Assembly: GCF_913060805.1 (NCBI RefSeq)
Contig: NZ_CAJXTC010000036.1
Coordinates: 1 to 52,852 of the forward strand
Source of the DNA: an uncultured Draconibacterium sp.
Lineage (GTDB): Bacteria; Bacteroidota; Bacteroidia; Bacteroidales; Prolixibacteraceae
Direction of reading: 5' to 3'
DNA length: 52,852 bases
The translations under genes were made by a program, and so were the position numbers. Below the pieces are notes generated by a model. The model did no database searches, had not been told where the DNA came from, and saw nothing but the letters and a program-made list of their open reading frames with translations. Positions 1 through 7,735 of this stretch are shown here, in pieces. Every line of letters begins with the position of its first letter. Within the stretch, counting starts at the first letter, position 1.

Positions 1-192
1 GCTGCCGCTATTGCTGCAAGAGAAGCAGAATTAGCTGCCGAAGCCGAAGCTGCTGCAAAAGAAGCTGAAGCTGAAGCTGCTGCTGAAGAAGCAGAAGAAG
101 AGGCAACTGCTGAAGTTGAAGAAACTCCTGAAGCTGAAGCACCTGCTGCTGAAGAGGAAGCTTCGGAAGAAGAAAAAGGTGCGGAATCTTAA
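1..192 (+). CDS. rpsP: 30S ribosomal protein S16, C-terminal tail (partial)
   Basis: This open frame enters from the left edge and ends at a TAA at 190-192. Its 63 visible residues are almost entirely Ala and Glu (runs such as AEAEAAAKEAEAEAAA) and end in EKGAES. Bacteroidota S16 proteins commonly carry an acidic Ala/Glu-rich extension after the conserved S16 core. The next gene is rimM, the usual rpsP neighbour, which supports the call although none of the S16 core is in view. A rho-independent terminator follows directly, so rpsP and rimM are probably separate transcription units here. The alternative is another Ala/Glu-rich protein, but the gene order makes S16 much more likely. Confidence 0.8.
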   Translation, partial: AAAIAAREAELAAEAEAAAKEAEAEAAAEEAEEEATAEVEETPEAEAPAAEEEASEEEKGAES

Positions 193-216
193 GAAAGACA
201 ACTCATCTTATTATAG

Positions 217-249
217 AAAACCACTTGCCTTTAGGCAGGTGGTTTTTTT
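217..249 (+). terminator. Rho-independent terminator after rpsP
   Basis: The stem ccacttgcc / ggcaggtgg (one G-T pair) has a ttta loop, a 5' A-run and seven T residues after it. It lies 25 nt past the rpsP stop. Confidence 0.85.
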
Positions 250-345
250 GTGTTTATACACTTCGTTTAGCCTCTTGGTACAAAAATTATGTTGCAATTT
301 TTTGGAACTTTCTACTTATAACTACCGTTTCATGTGAAAATGCCT

Positions 346-353
346 TACTTTTG
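346..353 (+). promoter_or_regulatory. Bacteroidota -7 box of rimM, placing the start of transcription at the ATG
   Basis: TACTTTTG fits the Bacteroidota -7 consensus TAnnTTTG exactly and ends four bases before the rimM ATG at 358. Transcription would then start at or next to the start codon, giving a leaderless or nearly leaderless mRNA. No clear -33 TTTG was found at the usual spacing. Confidence 0.5.
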
Positions 354-357
354 AAGT

Positions 358-885
358 ATGGAAACGATACCAAAAACCGATTGCCAAAAAGTTGGATTCT
401 TCAGAAAGACGCATGGCGTACACGGAGAAGTAGTCCTTGAGTTTGACGAACAGTTTGAATATTCAGTGGAAGAATGCGACCGCTTTTTTGTAGAACTGGA
501 TGGTTTGCTCGTTCCTTTTTTTGTGGAGAAAGACGGTTTCCGTTTCCGTTCATCCAAATCGGCTATCGTAAAGTTCGATTGGGTAGATGACGAAAAATAC
601 GCCAAACGACTAATTGGTGCCAGTGCCTATTTATTTCATTCCGAAATTATTGATGAGCAGGAAGAAGGCGAATCGACCTTTGAAGGATTGATGTTAATTG
701 ATAGTAAACTGGGCGAAATTGGAGTAATCGATCACGTTGATGATTATTCCGGGAATATTGTTTTTACGGTTTCGTACCGGGGCGAGGAATTGTTAATTCC
801 GTTTCACGAAGAGATGTTGGTTTCGTACAGCGAAAATGAAAGTTCGCTAACTCTTAATTTACCCGAAGGGCTGATCGACGCTTAA
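358..885 (+). CDS. rimM: Ribosome maturation factor RimM (16S rRNA processing)
   Basis: The 175-residue protein has the usual RimM length and two-domain plan. The N-terminal RimM barrel is at about 8-85 (VGFFRKTHGVHGEVVLEF, the family's glycine-rich opening with the G-x-x-G-E signature). The C-terminal PRC-barrel is at about 100-170 (GLMLIDSKLGEIGVIDHV, ending ELLIPFHEEML). RimM binds S19 and the 30S head and assists late 30S maturation in the cytoplasm. Its place after rpsP matches the conserved rpsP-rimM order, although trmD and rplS do not follow. Its last 27 nt overlap the 3' end of the convergent thioesterase gene. Confidence 0.95.
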   Translation: METIPKTDCQKVGFFRKTHGVHGEVVLEFDEQFEYSVEECDRFFVELDGLLVPFFVEKDGFRFRSSKSAIVKFDWVDDEKYAKRLIGASAYLFHSEIIDEQEEGESTFEGLMLIDSKLGEIGVIDHVDDYSGNIVFTVSYRGEELLIPFHEEMLVSYSENESSLTLNLPEGLIDA

Positions 886-1293
886 GTCAGGCTCAAAATC
901 CGCAAATTTCTTTCTCCAAACTTCCGGAATGGGTTCCGAAACTCTTGCTTTCATATCAAAGCAAACCATTACCGACTTGCAAATTGCAACCGGCTCCGAA
1001 CTATTTTCTTTGTATACAGCTTGCCTCATTTCAAGACTTTTTTCGCCAAGCGACGATACCGAAGTCTGCACATGAATAGTATCCTCCAAAAAGGTTGGTT
1101 GCATGTAATCCACTTTTACCGAGGCAATGATCAAGCCTTTGTGCGTCCAGCTGATGAGATCACCCAAAACGGTCCCGAAATATTTTAGGCGTGCCAAATC
1201 GAAAAATTCCTGGTATTTGGCGTTGTAAACATGGCCCATCAGGTCGATGTCGTTAAACCGAATCTGCACCGGTACAATGTGTTCCTGTTTCAT
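859..1293 (-). CDS. Acyl-CoA thioesterase, 4HBT/YbgC-like hotdog fold
   Basis: The 144-residue protein opens with RFNDIDLMGHVYNAKYQEFFDLARLKYF. This matches the 4-hydroxybenzoyl-CoA thioesterase-like motif, in which the Asp near residue 17 is the usual catalytic acid and the H-V-x-N segment shapes the active site. The remainder (IIASVKVDYMQPTFLEDTIHVQTSV) is the central hotdog sheet. Such enzymes hydrolyse acyl-CoA or acyl-ACP thioesters in the cytoplasm; the substrate cannot be read from the sequence. The gene is convergent with rimM and the two coding regions overlap by 27 nt. Confidence 0.85.
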   Translation of the reverse strand: MKQEHIVPVQIRFNDIDLMGHVYNAKYQEFFDLARLKYFGTVLGDLISWTHKGLIIASVKVDYMQPTFLEDTIHVQTSVSSLGEKSLEMRQAVYKENSSEPVAICKSVMVCFDMKARVSEPIPEVWRKKFADFEPDLSVDQPFG

Positions 1294-1380
1294 GAAATGC
1301 TTTCTTTATGCATTTAAAAGTGCAATTTTTTTTGTGTCGTGTGCAACTTTATTCCGATTGTCACGTCATTAAAACGTAAT

Positions 1381-1437
1381 AATAATATTGGTCGGATCGA
1401 CCATTGGTTTTAACCGATTTTAAGCACCAATATTATT
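1381..1437. repeat. Inverted repeat upstream of the GIN-domain gene
   Basis: aataatattggt (1381-1392) is mirrored exactly by accaatattatt (1426-1437). Inside the left arm lies a second small palindrome, ggtcg-gat-cgacc. The structure ends 43 nt before the ATG at 1481, so it could be an operator or an mRNA leader hairpin. No known binding site is recognised. Confidence 0.5.
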
Positions 1438-1480
1438 CCTGACAGTAAAGAAATTAAATTGGAAATATAAATAGTATATC

Positions 1481-2185
1481 ATGAAAACCAGATTTTTAGT
1501 ATTGAGCCTTTTGGTAATGGGCTTATTTATGGCCTCAACAGTTCAGGCAGAAGACGAAATCCGCGATGTGTCAAGTTTTTCGGAGATAAGTTTGCGAATT
1601 CCGGCAACTGTGCATCTTGAACAAGGAAGTCCACAAAGTGTACGGATTGAGGCCAAGCAGTCAACTCTTGAAGATATTATTACCGAAGTAAACGGCAGTA
1701 AACTGATTATTCGTTTTCCTGGGAAAAGTATCTTTCAGCGCAATTACAAACCCGGTAAAATAGATATTTACATTACTGTGCCGGATGTGAACGGACTTGG
1801 AGTTTCGGGCTCGGGAGATATTTTAGCCGACGAAATTAAAGCACGAATTATCGATTTGGCCGTTAGCGGCAGCGGAAATATTGAAATTGATGACCTGACA
1901 TCAGACAAAGTAAAAGGAGCGATTTCCGGTTCGGGTAATATTCAAATTGAGGGCGACGGCGTTGCCAACGAACTTTCGGTTTCAATCTCAGGCTCAGGTA
2001 ACTTTAAAGCCGAAGAATTCGAAGCTGAAGATGTTACTGTGAGTACATCGGGATCGGGCAATTGCACGGTTCGATCAAACGGTTCAGTAAAAGCACGAAT
2101 CGCCGGATCAGGCAGTGTATATTACAAAGGCAATCCAACTGTTGATGCTTCGGTAGCCGGCTCGGGCAGGGTGAAAAATATGTAA
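1481..2185 (+). CDS. Exported head-GIN domain (DUF2807) protein
   Basis: The 234-residue protein has a Sec signal peptide at 1-23 (hydrophobic core, A-Q-A cleavage motif). From about residue 106 it contains seven G-S-G turns (SGSGDI, SGSGNIEI, SGSGNIQI, SGSGNFKA, SGSGNCTV, AGSGSVYY, AGSGRVKN), spaced roughly 19 residues apart. This is the pattern of the right-handed beta-helix called putative auto-transporter adhesin, head GIN domain. The family is widespread in Bacteroidota, probably periplasmic or surface-exposed, with no firmly established role. It appears to be transcribed alone, with a terminator after it and a palindrome in front. Confidence 0.85.
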   Translation: MKTRFLVLSLLVMGLFMASTVQAEDEIRDVSSFSEISLRIPATVHLEQGSPQSVRIEAKQSTLEDIITEVNGSKLIIRFPGKSIFQRNYKPGKIDIYITVPDVNGLGVSGSGDILADEIKARIIDLAVSGSGNIEIDDLTSDKVKGAISGSGNIQIEGDGVANELSVSISGSGNFKAEEFEAEDVTVSTSGSGNCTVRSNGSVKARIAGSGSVYYKGNPTVDASVAGSGRVKNM

Positions 2186-2208
2186 TCCAGCCGGATTTAA
2201 AATAGTTC

Positions 2209-2240
2209 AGGCCGTCTGATTTTCAGGTGGCCTTTTTATT
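2209..2240 (+). terminator. Rho-independent terminator after the GIN-domain gene
   Basis: The stem aggccgtctga / tcaggtggcct (with G-T pairs) is followed by ttttta. Its 3' end overlaps the end of the convergent tsaC gene. Confidence 0.75.
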
Positions 2241-2799
2241 TTCTGAGAATATCGATTTGTCCGCTCGGCCCCAGTTTTATAATGCTCGATGGTTTTGAAG
2301 CGGTATGATCATCCTGTCGGTATTCCACTATGTAATCAACAGCATCCTTAATCTCCTCCGAAATTTCATCGAAGAAAGCCGGCGATTTCTCACCACTTAT
2401 ATTTGCCGAAGTAGAAACGATTGGCCGGCGGAAACGTTGCAGCAACTGTCGCGTAAACTCTTCTTTGGTAAAGCGAATACCGATGCTCCCGTCTTCGGCA
2501 ATTAAATTGGCAGCCAGATTTTTTGCGCCCGGGTAAATAACGGTTAGCGGAGTTGTACTTACCTCAACTAAATCCCACGCAACTTCCGGAACTTCATCAA
2601 CATAACGATCGAGCAAAGCCGGATTTTCCATTAAAACCAGCATGCTTTTCGAGTCTTCGCGTTTTTTTATATCGTAAATGCGTTTTACTGCTTCTGCGTT
2701 GGTGGCGTCGCAGCCAATGCCCCAAATGGTGTCGGTGGGGTAAAGAATTATCCCACCGCTTTTCAAAACCTCAACTGCCTTTTTTAAATCGTCGTGCAT
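2236..2799 (-). CDS. tsaC: L-threonylcarbamoyladenylate synthase, YrdC/TsaC type
   Basis: The 187 residues cover the single YrdC domain without a Sua5-type C-terminal extension. Visible hallmarks are GGIILYPTDTIWGIGCDA near the start, the nucleotide-binding K-R-E-x-x-x-S-K-S segment near residues 46-52, IGIRFT, and STSANISGE near residue 130. The enzyme makes threonylcarbamoyl-AMP from threonine, bicarbonate and ATP for the t6A37 modification of ANN-decoding tRNAs. The gene sits 5 nt downstream of the stop of the glycosyltransferase on the same strand, so the two are probably cotranscribed. Confidence 0.93.
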   Translation of the reverse strand: MHDDLKKAVEVLKSGGIILYPTDTIWGIGCDATNAEAVKRIYDIKKREDSKSMLVLMENPALLDRYVDEVPEVAWDLVEVSTTPLTVIYPGAKNLAANLIAEDGSIGIRFTKEEFTRQLLQRFRRPIVSTSANISGEKSPAFFDEISEEIKDAVDYIVEYRQDDHTASKPSSIIKLGPSGQIDILRK

Positions 2800-2804
2800 C
2801 TATT

Positions 2805-3914
2805 TTATCCTATTAATTCAGCGTACAAAGAAATCAATTTTTCAACATATTTTTTTGGTTGAAATTCATTTGCTCTCACACGCCCTTTCATTATTAGTTC
2901 TTTCCGAAAATTGGTGTCATTAAGTATCTTTTCAATTTTGTTACCCAACTCTTCAATATTTTGTGGCGAACAGAGCACCGCAGCATCGCCGGCGGTTTCC
3001 GGTAAACACGAAGCGTTTGATGTAATTACCGGGCAGCCGCAAGCCATCGACTCAATTACCGGCAATCCAAAACCTTCGAATACCGAAATGTAAATGGATA
3101 ATTGTGCCAGTTGATAAATGCCGGCCAAATCCTCTTCCGGAATATTTTTCAGGAAAATTACCCGGTTATGAAGTTGCTTTTCGGCAATGTATTTATGAAT
3201 GTCGTTACAATACGAAGTTGGATTTCCGACCAAAACCAGTGGCATATTGATATTTTTTTCTACCAGCGCTTTTATGATCGAAAGCTGATTCTTGCGTTCC
3301 TCAACCGTTCCAACCGCCAAAATAAATTCGTTGGGCAGTTTGTATTTTTCCTTGATTAATCCGGTGTTGGCATTTTCAAAAAACAGTGGCGAGATTGCCT
3401 GGTGAAGTATTTCTATCTTTTCCGGATCAACATCTACAAAATCAATAATGTCGTCTTTGGTTTGCTGGCTGATAGCTAAAATTTTAGTAGCAGCATTGCA
3501 CGCATATTTGGTTTTTCGGAAATAAATAGCGCGGTCGAGTGTTTTGTAAAACTCGGGATAACGAATAAAGATCAGGTCGTGAATCGTTACCAAAGTTGGG
3601 ATGCCGGTTTTATGAATTCCCTTTGGCAGTTCGTTGCTCAATCCATGAAAAAGATCGAGGTTGTGGTCCTGGATTTCGTCGCTTAGTTGCATCGAACGCC
3701 AGATTGCTTGTTTTAATCCGGAGTGCGCATTTTCCGGTGCAACTACCTCAAACTTATCCTGTTCCTCAAGCATGGCGGCTTTAATCTCAGGAGTGAACAA
3801 AGTGTAGTCGTGATCTGGGAAATATTTCTGAAGGGCATTCAAGGTATTCCGGCTGTAGTTGCCTAGTCCGGAGGTGTTCAAAAAAGCTCGTTTTGCGTCG
3901 TATCCTATTTTCAT
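2805..3914 (-). CDS. GT4-family glycosyltransferase
   Basis: The 369-residue protein has the GT-B layout. The N-terminal Rossmann half starts MKIGYDAKRAF and contains LVTIHDLIF near residue 107. The C-terminal half begins around FILAVGTVEERKNQ (about 193) and carries YQLAQLSIYISVFEGFGLPVIESMACGCPVI, the donor-nucleotide motif of GT4 enzymes with its E-x-F-G-L-P-x-x-E signature. It probably transfers a sugar to an envelope polysaccharide or lipid precursor at the cytoplasmic membrane; donor and acceptor are unknown. No other polysaccharide genes are next to it. Confidence 0.88.
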   Translation of the reverse strand: MKIGYDAKRAFLNTSGLGNYSRNTLNALQKYFPDHDYTLFTPEIKAAMLEEQDKFEVVAPENAHSGLKQAIWRSMQLSDEIQDHNLDLFHGLSNELPKGIHKTGIPTLVTIHDLIFIRYPEFYKTLDRAIYFRKTKYACNAATKILAISQQTKDDIIDFVDVDPEKIEILHQAISPLFFENANTGLIKEKYKLPNEFILAVGTVEERKNQLSIIKALVEKNINMPLVLVGNPTSYCNDIHKYIAEKQLHNRVIFLKNIPEEDLAGIYQLAQLSIYISVFEGFGLPVIESMACGCPVITSNASCLPETAGDAAVLCSPQNIEELGNKIEKILNDTNFRKELIMKGRVRANEFQPKKYVEKLISLYAELIG

Positions 3915-3944
3915 CGTCTTCTGTTTAGTGTGCTTTTAAAAATA

Positions 3945-3974
3945 CAAAAAAGGCCGGGTTTTGTTGCCCGGCCT
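3945..3974 (-). terminator. Rho-independent terminator after the MscS gene
   Basis: Read on the minus strand, an 8-bp GC-rich stem (aggccggg / cccggcct) is followed by a T-run. It lies between the MscS gene and the glycosyltransferase gene, separating the two units. Confidence 0.85.
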
Positions 3975-3997
3975 CAATAATTTGTTGTATCGTTTTA

Positions 3998-4825
3998 CTA
4001 TTTCTGTACGTGTACATCCATTTGTGGGAAAGGAATATTGAGACCTTCTTTTTCGAATGTTTTGTAAACTTTCTCTTGAAGATCGAAATAAATTCCCCAA
4101 TAATTGGCTGCTTCTGCCCAAACACGAACCACTAAATTTACCGAGCTGTCGGCCAGTTCGCTAACTGCAATAAACGGTTCGGCCGGATCATTTATAATTC
4201 TTTCGTCAGCTTTTATCAGCTTCATTAAAACTTCTTTGGCTTTGTCAACATCATCGCCGTATGCAATGCCAAAAGTAAAATCAACACGGCGTTTGGCTTC
4301 AGTAGAAAAGTTAGTCATTGCCCCGGTTGATAATCCGCCATTCGGAATAATAATCGTTTTATTATCAGGTGTTTTAAGTATCGTATTAAAAATCTGGATT
4401 TCGTTTACAATTCCGGCGTGTCCCTGTGCACTAATAAAATTACCCACTTTAAATGGTTTGAAAATCAGGATCATTACACCGCCTGCAAAATTCGATAGCG
4501 TGCCCGAAAAAGCCATACCAATGGCCAAACCGGCAGCACCAAGAATGGCAATGAAAGAGGTCATTTCAACACCCATCATTCCAATTACTGCAATCCACAA
4601 CATGGCTTTTAAGCCAATTCCTATCAGGCTGTTCAGAAACCCCCGAAGTGAAGGATCAACTTCTTGTTTCTCAAAACGTTTGCGTACTGCACTTCTGATT
4701 AATGAGATAACCCACAAACCAATTATCAGTGTGATGATTGCCCCAATTAATTTGGGACCATAAGTCATTACTAAATCGTAAAGTTTTTCGGATAAATTGT
4801 TTACTTCTTCCATTTGTTTGGTCAT
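3998..4825 (-). CDS. Small-conductance mechanosensitive channel, MscS family
   Basis: At 275 residues this is close to E. coli MscS in length. There are three transmembrane segments at about 20-42, 67-88 and 93-115. The third is Gly/Ala-rich (LGAAGLAIGMAFSGTLSNFAGG), the MscS pore helix with its knob-and-groove packing. The beta domain follows (PFKVGNFISAQGHAGIVNEIQIFNTIL, then TPDNKTIIIPNGGL), and the alpha/beta vestibule ends in NIPFPQMDVHV, the conserved C-terminal motif. It releases solutes on hypo-osmotic shock. It is a monocistronic unit with its own terminator. Confidence 0.94.
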   Translation of the reverse strand: MTKQMEEVNNLSEKLYDLVMTYGPKLIGAIITLIIGLWVISLIRSAVRKRFEKQEVDPSLRGFLNSLIGIGLKAMLWIAVIGMMGVEMTSFIAILGAAGLAIGMAFSGTLSNFAGGVMILIFKPFKVGNFISAQGHAGIVNEIQIFNTILKTPDNKTIIIPNGGLSTGAMTNFSTEAKRRVDFTFGIAYGDDVDKAKEVLMKLIKADERIINDPAEPFIAVSELADSSVNLVVRVWAEAANYWGIYFDLQEKVYKTFEKEGLNIPFPQMDVHVQK

Positions 4826-4869
4826 TTAAATTTGATATAAGATACAAACTTTCATTCGAAAAGTTCAAA

Positions 4870-4906
4870 TAAAAAAGGGAATCAAATTTATTGAATCCCT
4901 TTTTCG
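4870..4906 (-). terminator. Terminator after the ACP-like gene
   Basis: Read on the minus strand, gggattcaa / ttgattccc (one mismatch) is followed by a run of seven T residues. An A-run on the other side makes it possibly bidirectional, but the minus-strand gene at 4927 is the obvious user. Confidence 0.75.
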
Positions 4907-4926
4907 TTCATTTCTGTTTCGTCTGC

Positions 4927-5193
4927 CTAATTACTCGAATAAACCAATTCTCCACGTAAGTACAGGAGCGTATCGTTTACATTCGAAAAACTATTTAGCT
5001 CGTCATCATTAATCCGAATGTTAAAGACGCGCTCTAAATAGTGAATAAAAATTGTCCAATCGATGTTGTCGAAATTCAGATCCTCATAAAACGAGGCGGT
5101 CAAACAAATGTTATCTCTGGTAACACCTGTTTTGCGCAACACCCGGTAGAGGTTTCTTCGTAGCGACTTTTCTGTAACTGTTTCTGTTTCCAT
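4927..5193 (-). CDS. Acyl-carrier-protein-like protein lacking the phosphopantetheine serine
   Basis: The 88-residue protein follows the ACP pattern: an N-terminal helix (LRRNLYRVLRKT), a loop with FYEDLNFDNIDW, the helix TIFIHYLERVFNIRINDDEL and a final VNDTLLYL helix. In a working ACP the loop reads D-S-L, and the Ser carries 4'-phosphopantetheine. Here residues 42-44 are Asp-Asn-Ile, so the attachment residue is Asn43. It therefore looks like a degenerate carrier protein that could serve as a protein-interaction module instead of an acyl carrier. It stands alone with its own terminator and no fatty-acid or polyketide genes nearby. The fold call is from pattern similarity only. Confidence 0.65.
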   Translation of the reverse strand: METETVTEKSLRRNLYRVLRKTGVTRDNICLTASFYEDLNFDNIDWTIFIHYLERVFNIRINDDELNSFSNVNDTLLYLRGELVYSSN

Positions 5194-5338
5194 TGTATCT
5201 GTTTAAAATTCGAACAAATGAATTTACGGGTCAAATATATAAATTTTCAATGAGTTCGTCTTACTGAACGGCTAATAATCTGCATTATAACCCATGCTTA
5301 ACAATTATATTGACATGAAAAACCGGTTGAGGTTGCAA

Positions 5339-5878
5339 CTATTCCACAATTTCGTGTTTCAGTTTGCTGTAAATTTTAAGATTTACATAGCCGGTGTTGT
5401 GGTGTTCTCCCTGGCGTTCAGTGCCTTCGTAAACGAATCCCAGTTTCAGTGGAATTTTCTCGCTTTGTAAATTTTCTTCCGCAACTTTAATCTGTATGCG
5501 GTTCATTTTTTGTTTCTGAAAAGCAAAACGCATGAGTTTTTCAACGCAAGAAGTTATAATACCTTTTCCCTGCATTTTTTCGGCCAGCCAGTAACCGAGT
5601 TCGGTTTTGCGGTTTACCCAATCGGTATCTTTAAAACCAATCAGTCCGGCAAATTCTTCGTTGTACCAAATGGTGTAAACCAGGTCGCTTTTGTTGCCGC
5701 TGTGGGTAATGCTGGCTATAAAAGACTGTGTGTCTTCGATTTTGCTGGTGTATTGCACAAACGGAAGCCATTTTTTCAGGTATTCGCGATCGCGGTCAAT
5801 CGTTTGATATACAATATCGGCCATCGACGAGTTAATCAGTTCGAGCCTGATTTTGTGGTTTACCCTAATGTGTTCCAT
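5339..5878 (-). CDS. GNAT-family N-acetyltransferase, RimJ/RimL-like
   Basis: The 179-residue protein has the RimJ/RimL arrangement: an N-terminal strand pair (IRLELINSSMADIVYQTI), the middle segment LGYWLAEKMQGKGIITSCVEKLMRFAF with the acetyl-CoA pyrophosphate loop Q-x-K-G-I, and the C-terminal NRIQIKVAEENLQSEKIPLKLGFVYEGTER, a conserved stretch in this subfamily. Substrates in the family include ribosomal protein N-termini and small amines; the substrate here is unknown. The start overlaps the end of the upstream lipoprotein gene by 14 nt, so translation is probably coupled. Confidence 0.88.
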   Translation of the reverse strand: MEHIRVNHKIRLELINSSMADIVYQTIDRDREYLKKWLPFVQYTSKIEDTQSFIASITHSGNKSDLVYTIWYNEEFAGLIGFKDTDWVNRKTELGYWLAEKMQGKGIITSCVEKLMRFAFQKQKMNRIQIKVAEENLQSEKIPLKLGFVYEGTERQGEHHNTGYVNLKIYSKLKHEIVE

Positions 5879-6767
5879 CGCTGAGTTTATTTAAATCGAA
5901 CAGAAAAACCTGCTGATCGTGGCTTTGGGTTTTTTCGCACGAAACCAAAATGCTGTCGTTGCTTAAAAAGCAAATGCCTTCGGTTTGTGCGCCGTCAATC
6001 CCTTCCAGCTTAATATGCTGACTTTTGCCTTCAAAAAAACGATCGCCCGGGAAGTCGGAAAACAGCCAGATATACGAGCGGTAATTTTCGTATCCAACCA
6101 GTGCCAGCGTTTTATTATCGGGGCTGATGTCGGCCCCGGTTACCAGGCACTTTACATTAAAAGTATCGGTGGGAGTAATTTCGTAATCGCCTTTTTTTGT
6201 GGGCACTTCGTACTGCCACGTAGTTCCGTCGCGCCAGTTTTTGCTAAAAAGGTACAGTTTGTTTTTAAAAGCTACCATCGCCTCACAATCGTACGGAGTG
6301 GTTTTATCTGCAAAAGAAAAACGGTCCTGCCGGGCATATTTAATTTTAATTTCTTTGGAGTCAACTTTTTGTTCTTCCTTGTCGGAAATGTCCTTTTTGT
6401 CTATTTTGTAAATACGCAGGTTATCGCGGTTACCCATGTTGTTTCCAAAGTCGCCAATAAAAATCTTTTTGTCGGTTTGCGTTATCGATTCCCAATCTTT
6501 GTTTTTGGCCTCTTCGAGCTCAATTTCGTATTTTATTTTGCCCGATTTATTAAAACCATACAGTTCGTTTTTGCCTCCGCTGTCGTTAAATCCCCAAAAA
6601 TGATCATTGAAAATCATCAATCCCGAGTTTTCATTCAGTTTATCTGCAACTTCAGGAATATATTTTTCCGCCTGCAATTGTACAATGGTGTTGTCTTCCA
6701 CCTTTTCGGGACTTGAACATGAAAAAAACACGAACATTAAAAGAAGGCAGGAGTGAATGTTTATCAT
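5865..6767 (-). CDS. Lipoprotein with a likely beta-propeller domain, unknown function
   Basis: The 300-residue protein starts with a lipoprotein signal (LLLMFVFFSCSS, lipidated Cys near residue 17). Short beta-rich repeats follow, with Trp/Tyr-Gly pairs and Asp turns (GLMIFNDHFWGFNDSGG, IFIGDFGNN, LYLFSKNWRDG, LALVGYENY, EGICFLSNDSILVSCE). This suggests a six- or seven-bladed propeller resembling esterase-like or SdiA-regulated domains, but no family is recognised with certainty. It overlaps the GNAT gene by 14 nt. It would sit in the periplasm or on the outer membrane. Confidence 0.65.
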   Translation of the reverse strand: MINIHSCLLLMFVFFSCSSPEKVEDNTIVQLQAEKYIPEVADKLNENSGLMIFNDHFWGFNDSGGKNELYGFNKSGKIKYEIELEEAKNKDWESITQTDKKIFIGDFGNNMGNRDNLRIYKIDKKDISDKEEQKVDSKEIKIKYARQDRFSFADKTTPYDCEAMVAFKNKLYLFSKNWRDGTTWQYEVPTKKGDYEITPTDTFNVKCLVTGADISPDNKTLALVGYENYRSYIWLFSDFPGDRFFEGKSQHIKLEGIDGAQTEGICFLSNDSILVSCEKTQSHDQQVFLFDLNKLSDGTH

Positions 6768-6913
6768 CTTTTTATCTTTACGGGAATTTTATAATGTCAA
6801 AATAAGAAAATTATATAGGAATGAGGAAACGAGCAGGTAAGAATTATACACAATGGAGGAGGATTATAACTGAGTTCCATGAGTTACCATTGAAAATAAA
6901 CCATAATAAACGA

Positions 6914-7732
6914 ATGAAATTAATTGTTTTAATACTAATTGCTTTCGTAGGGGTAGGAATTTCGTGTAGCAATGCCAAACAGCCAGGCGAGAAAGACCTG
7001 GTTGTGATTTCAACCGATTTTGGCGATATAAAATTAAAATTGTACGACGATACGCCCGAACACAAACAGAATTTTCTAAAACTAATTGACGAAGGGTATT
7101 ACGAAGGCTTGCTTTTTCATCGTGTAATGGAGAATTTTATGATTCAGGGCGGCGACCCCGATTCGAAAAACGCAGCAGCGGGTCAGCGTTTGGGAGGAGG
7201 AAATCCTGGTTATACCATTCCGGCAGAAATCCTTCCGCAGCATTTTCATAAAAAAGGAGCTTTGGCAGCAGCGCGTCGTGGCGGACCGTCGAATCCTGAA
7301 AAACGATCAAGCGGATCGCAGTTTTACATTGTGCAGGGCGAACTTTTTACGCCTGGAAAACTCGACACCATGGAAATGATGCTGAACAGCCGAGCTAAAA
7401 ATGAATTTTTGCAGGAAAAATTTGCCGAGGCAAAACCAAAGTTAGACGAATACCGAAAAAATAACGATCAGGACGGTTTTAACATTTTTGTGTCTGAACT
7501 GCGCGCCACTGCCGATAGCGCCTGGACTGAGCAACCGAAGTTTTCGTTTACCGACGAGCAGCGCGAAGCATACACAACCGTTGGCGGTTATCCGTCGTTA
7601 GATGGAGAGTACACTGTTTTTGGCGAGGTTGTTGAGGGACTGGATGTTTTGGACAAGATCGCGGCCGTTGAAACGGATCAGTACGATCGTCCGAAAACGG
7701 ATGTGAAAATGGAAATAAAACGCACAAAATAG
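6914..7732 (+). CDS. Exported cyclophilin-type peptidyl-prolyl isomerase (lipoprotein), first of three
   Basis: I place the start at the ATG at 6914, not at the upstream in-frame ATG at 6821. From 6914 the protein begins with a clean lipoprotein signal (IVLILIAFVGVGISC, Cys near residue 17), whereas the 31 extra residues are charged and unlike any signal. The 272-residue product carries a cyclophilin domain with the active-site set FHRVMENFMIQGG (Arg, Phe, Gln present) and GSQFYIVQG. An insertion of about 60 residues precedes the closing GGYPSLDGEYTVFGEVVEGLDVLDKI. It would catalyse proline isomerisation during folding in the cell envelope. It is followed after 3 nt by a second cyclophilin gene. 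Confidence 0.92.
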   Translation: MKLIVLILIAFVGVGISCSNAKQPGEKDLVVISTDFGDIKLKLYDDTPEHKQNFLKLIDEGYYEGLLFHRVMENFMIQGGDPDSKNAAAGQRLGGGNPGYTIPAEILPQHFHKKGALAAARRGGPSNPEKRSSGSQFYIVQGELFTPGKLDTMEMMLNSRAKNEFLQEKFAEAKPKLDEYRKNNDQDGFNIFVSELRATADSAWTEQPKFSFTDEQREAYTTVGGYPSLDGEYTVFGEVVEGLDVLDKIAAVETDQYDRPKTDVKMEIKRTK

Positions 7733-7735
7733 TTT

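Noticed and set aside
116-337. Lys/Leu-rich 73-residue frame
   Set aside because: Out-of-frame reading of the S16 tail that continues through the terminator.
4104-4763. 219-residue plus-strand frame
   Set aside because: Antisense shadow of the MscS gene, which has all family motifs.
6821-6913. N-terminal extension of the first cyclophilin
   Set aside because: Adds 31 charged residues ahead of a clear lipoprotein signal; the start at 6914 is preferred.
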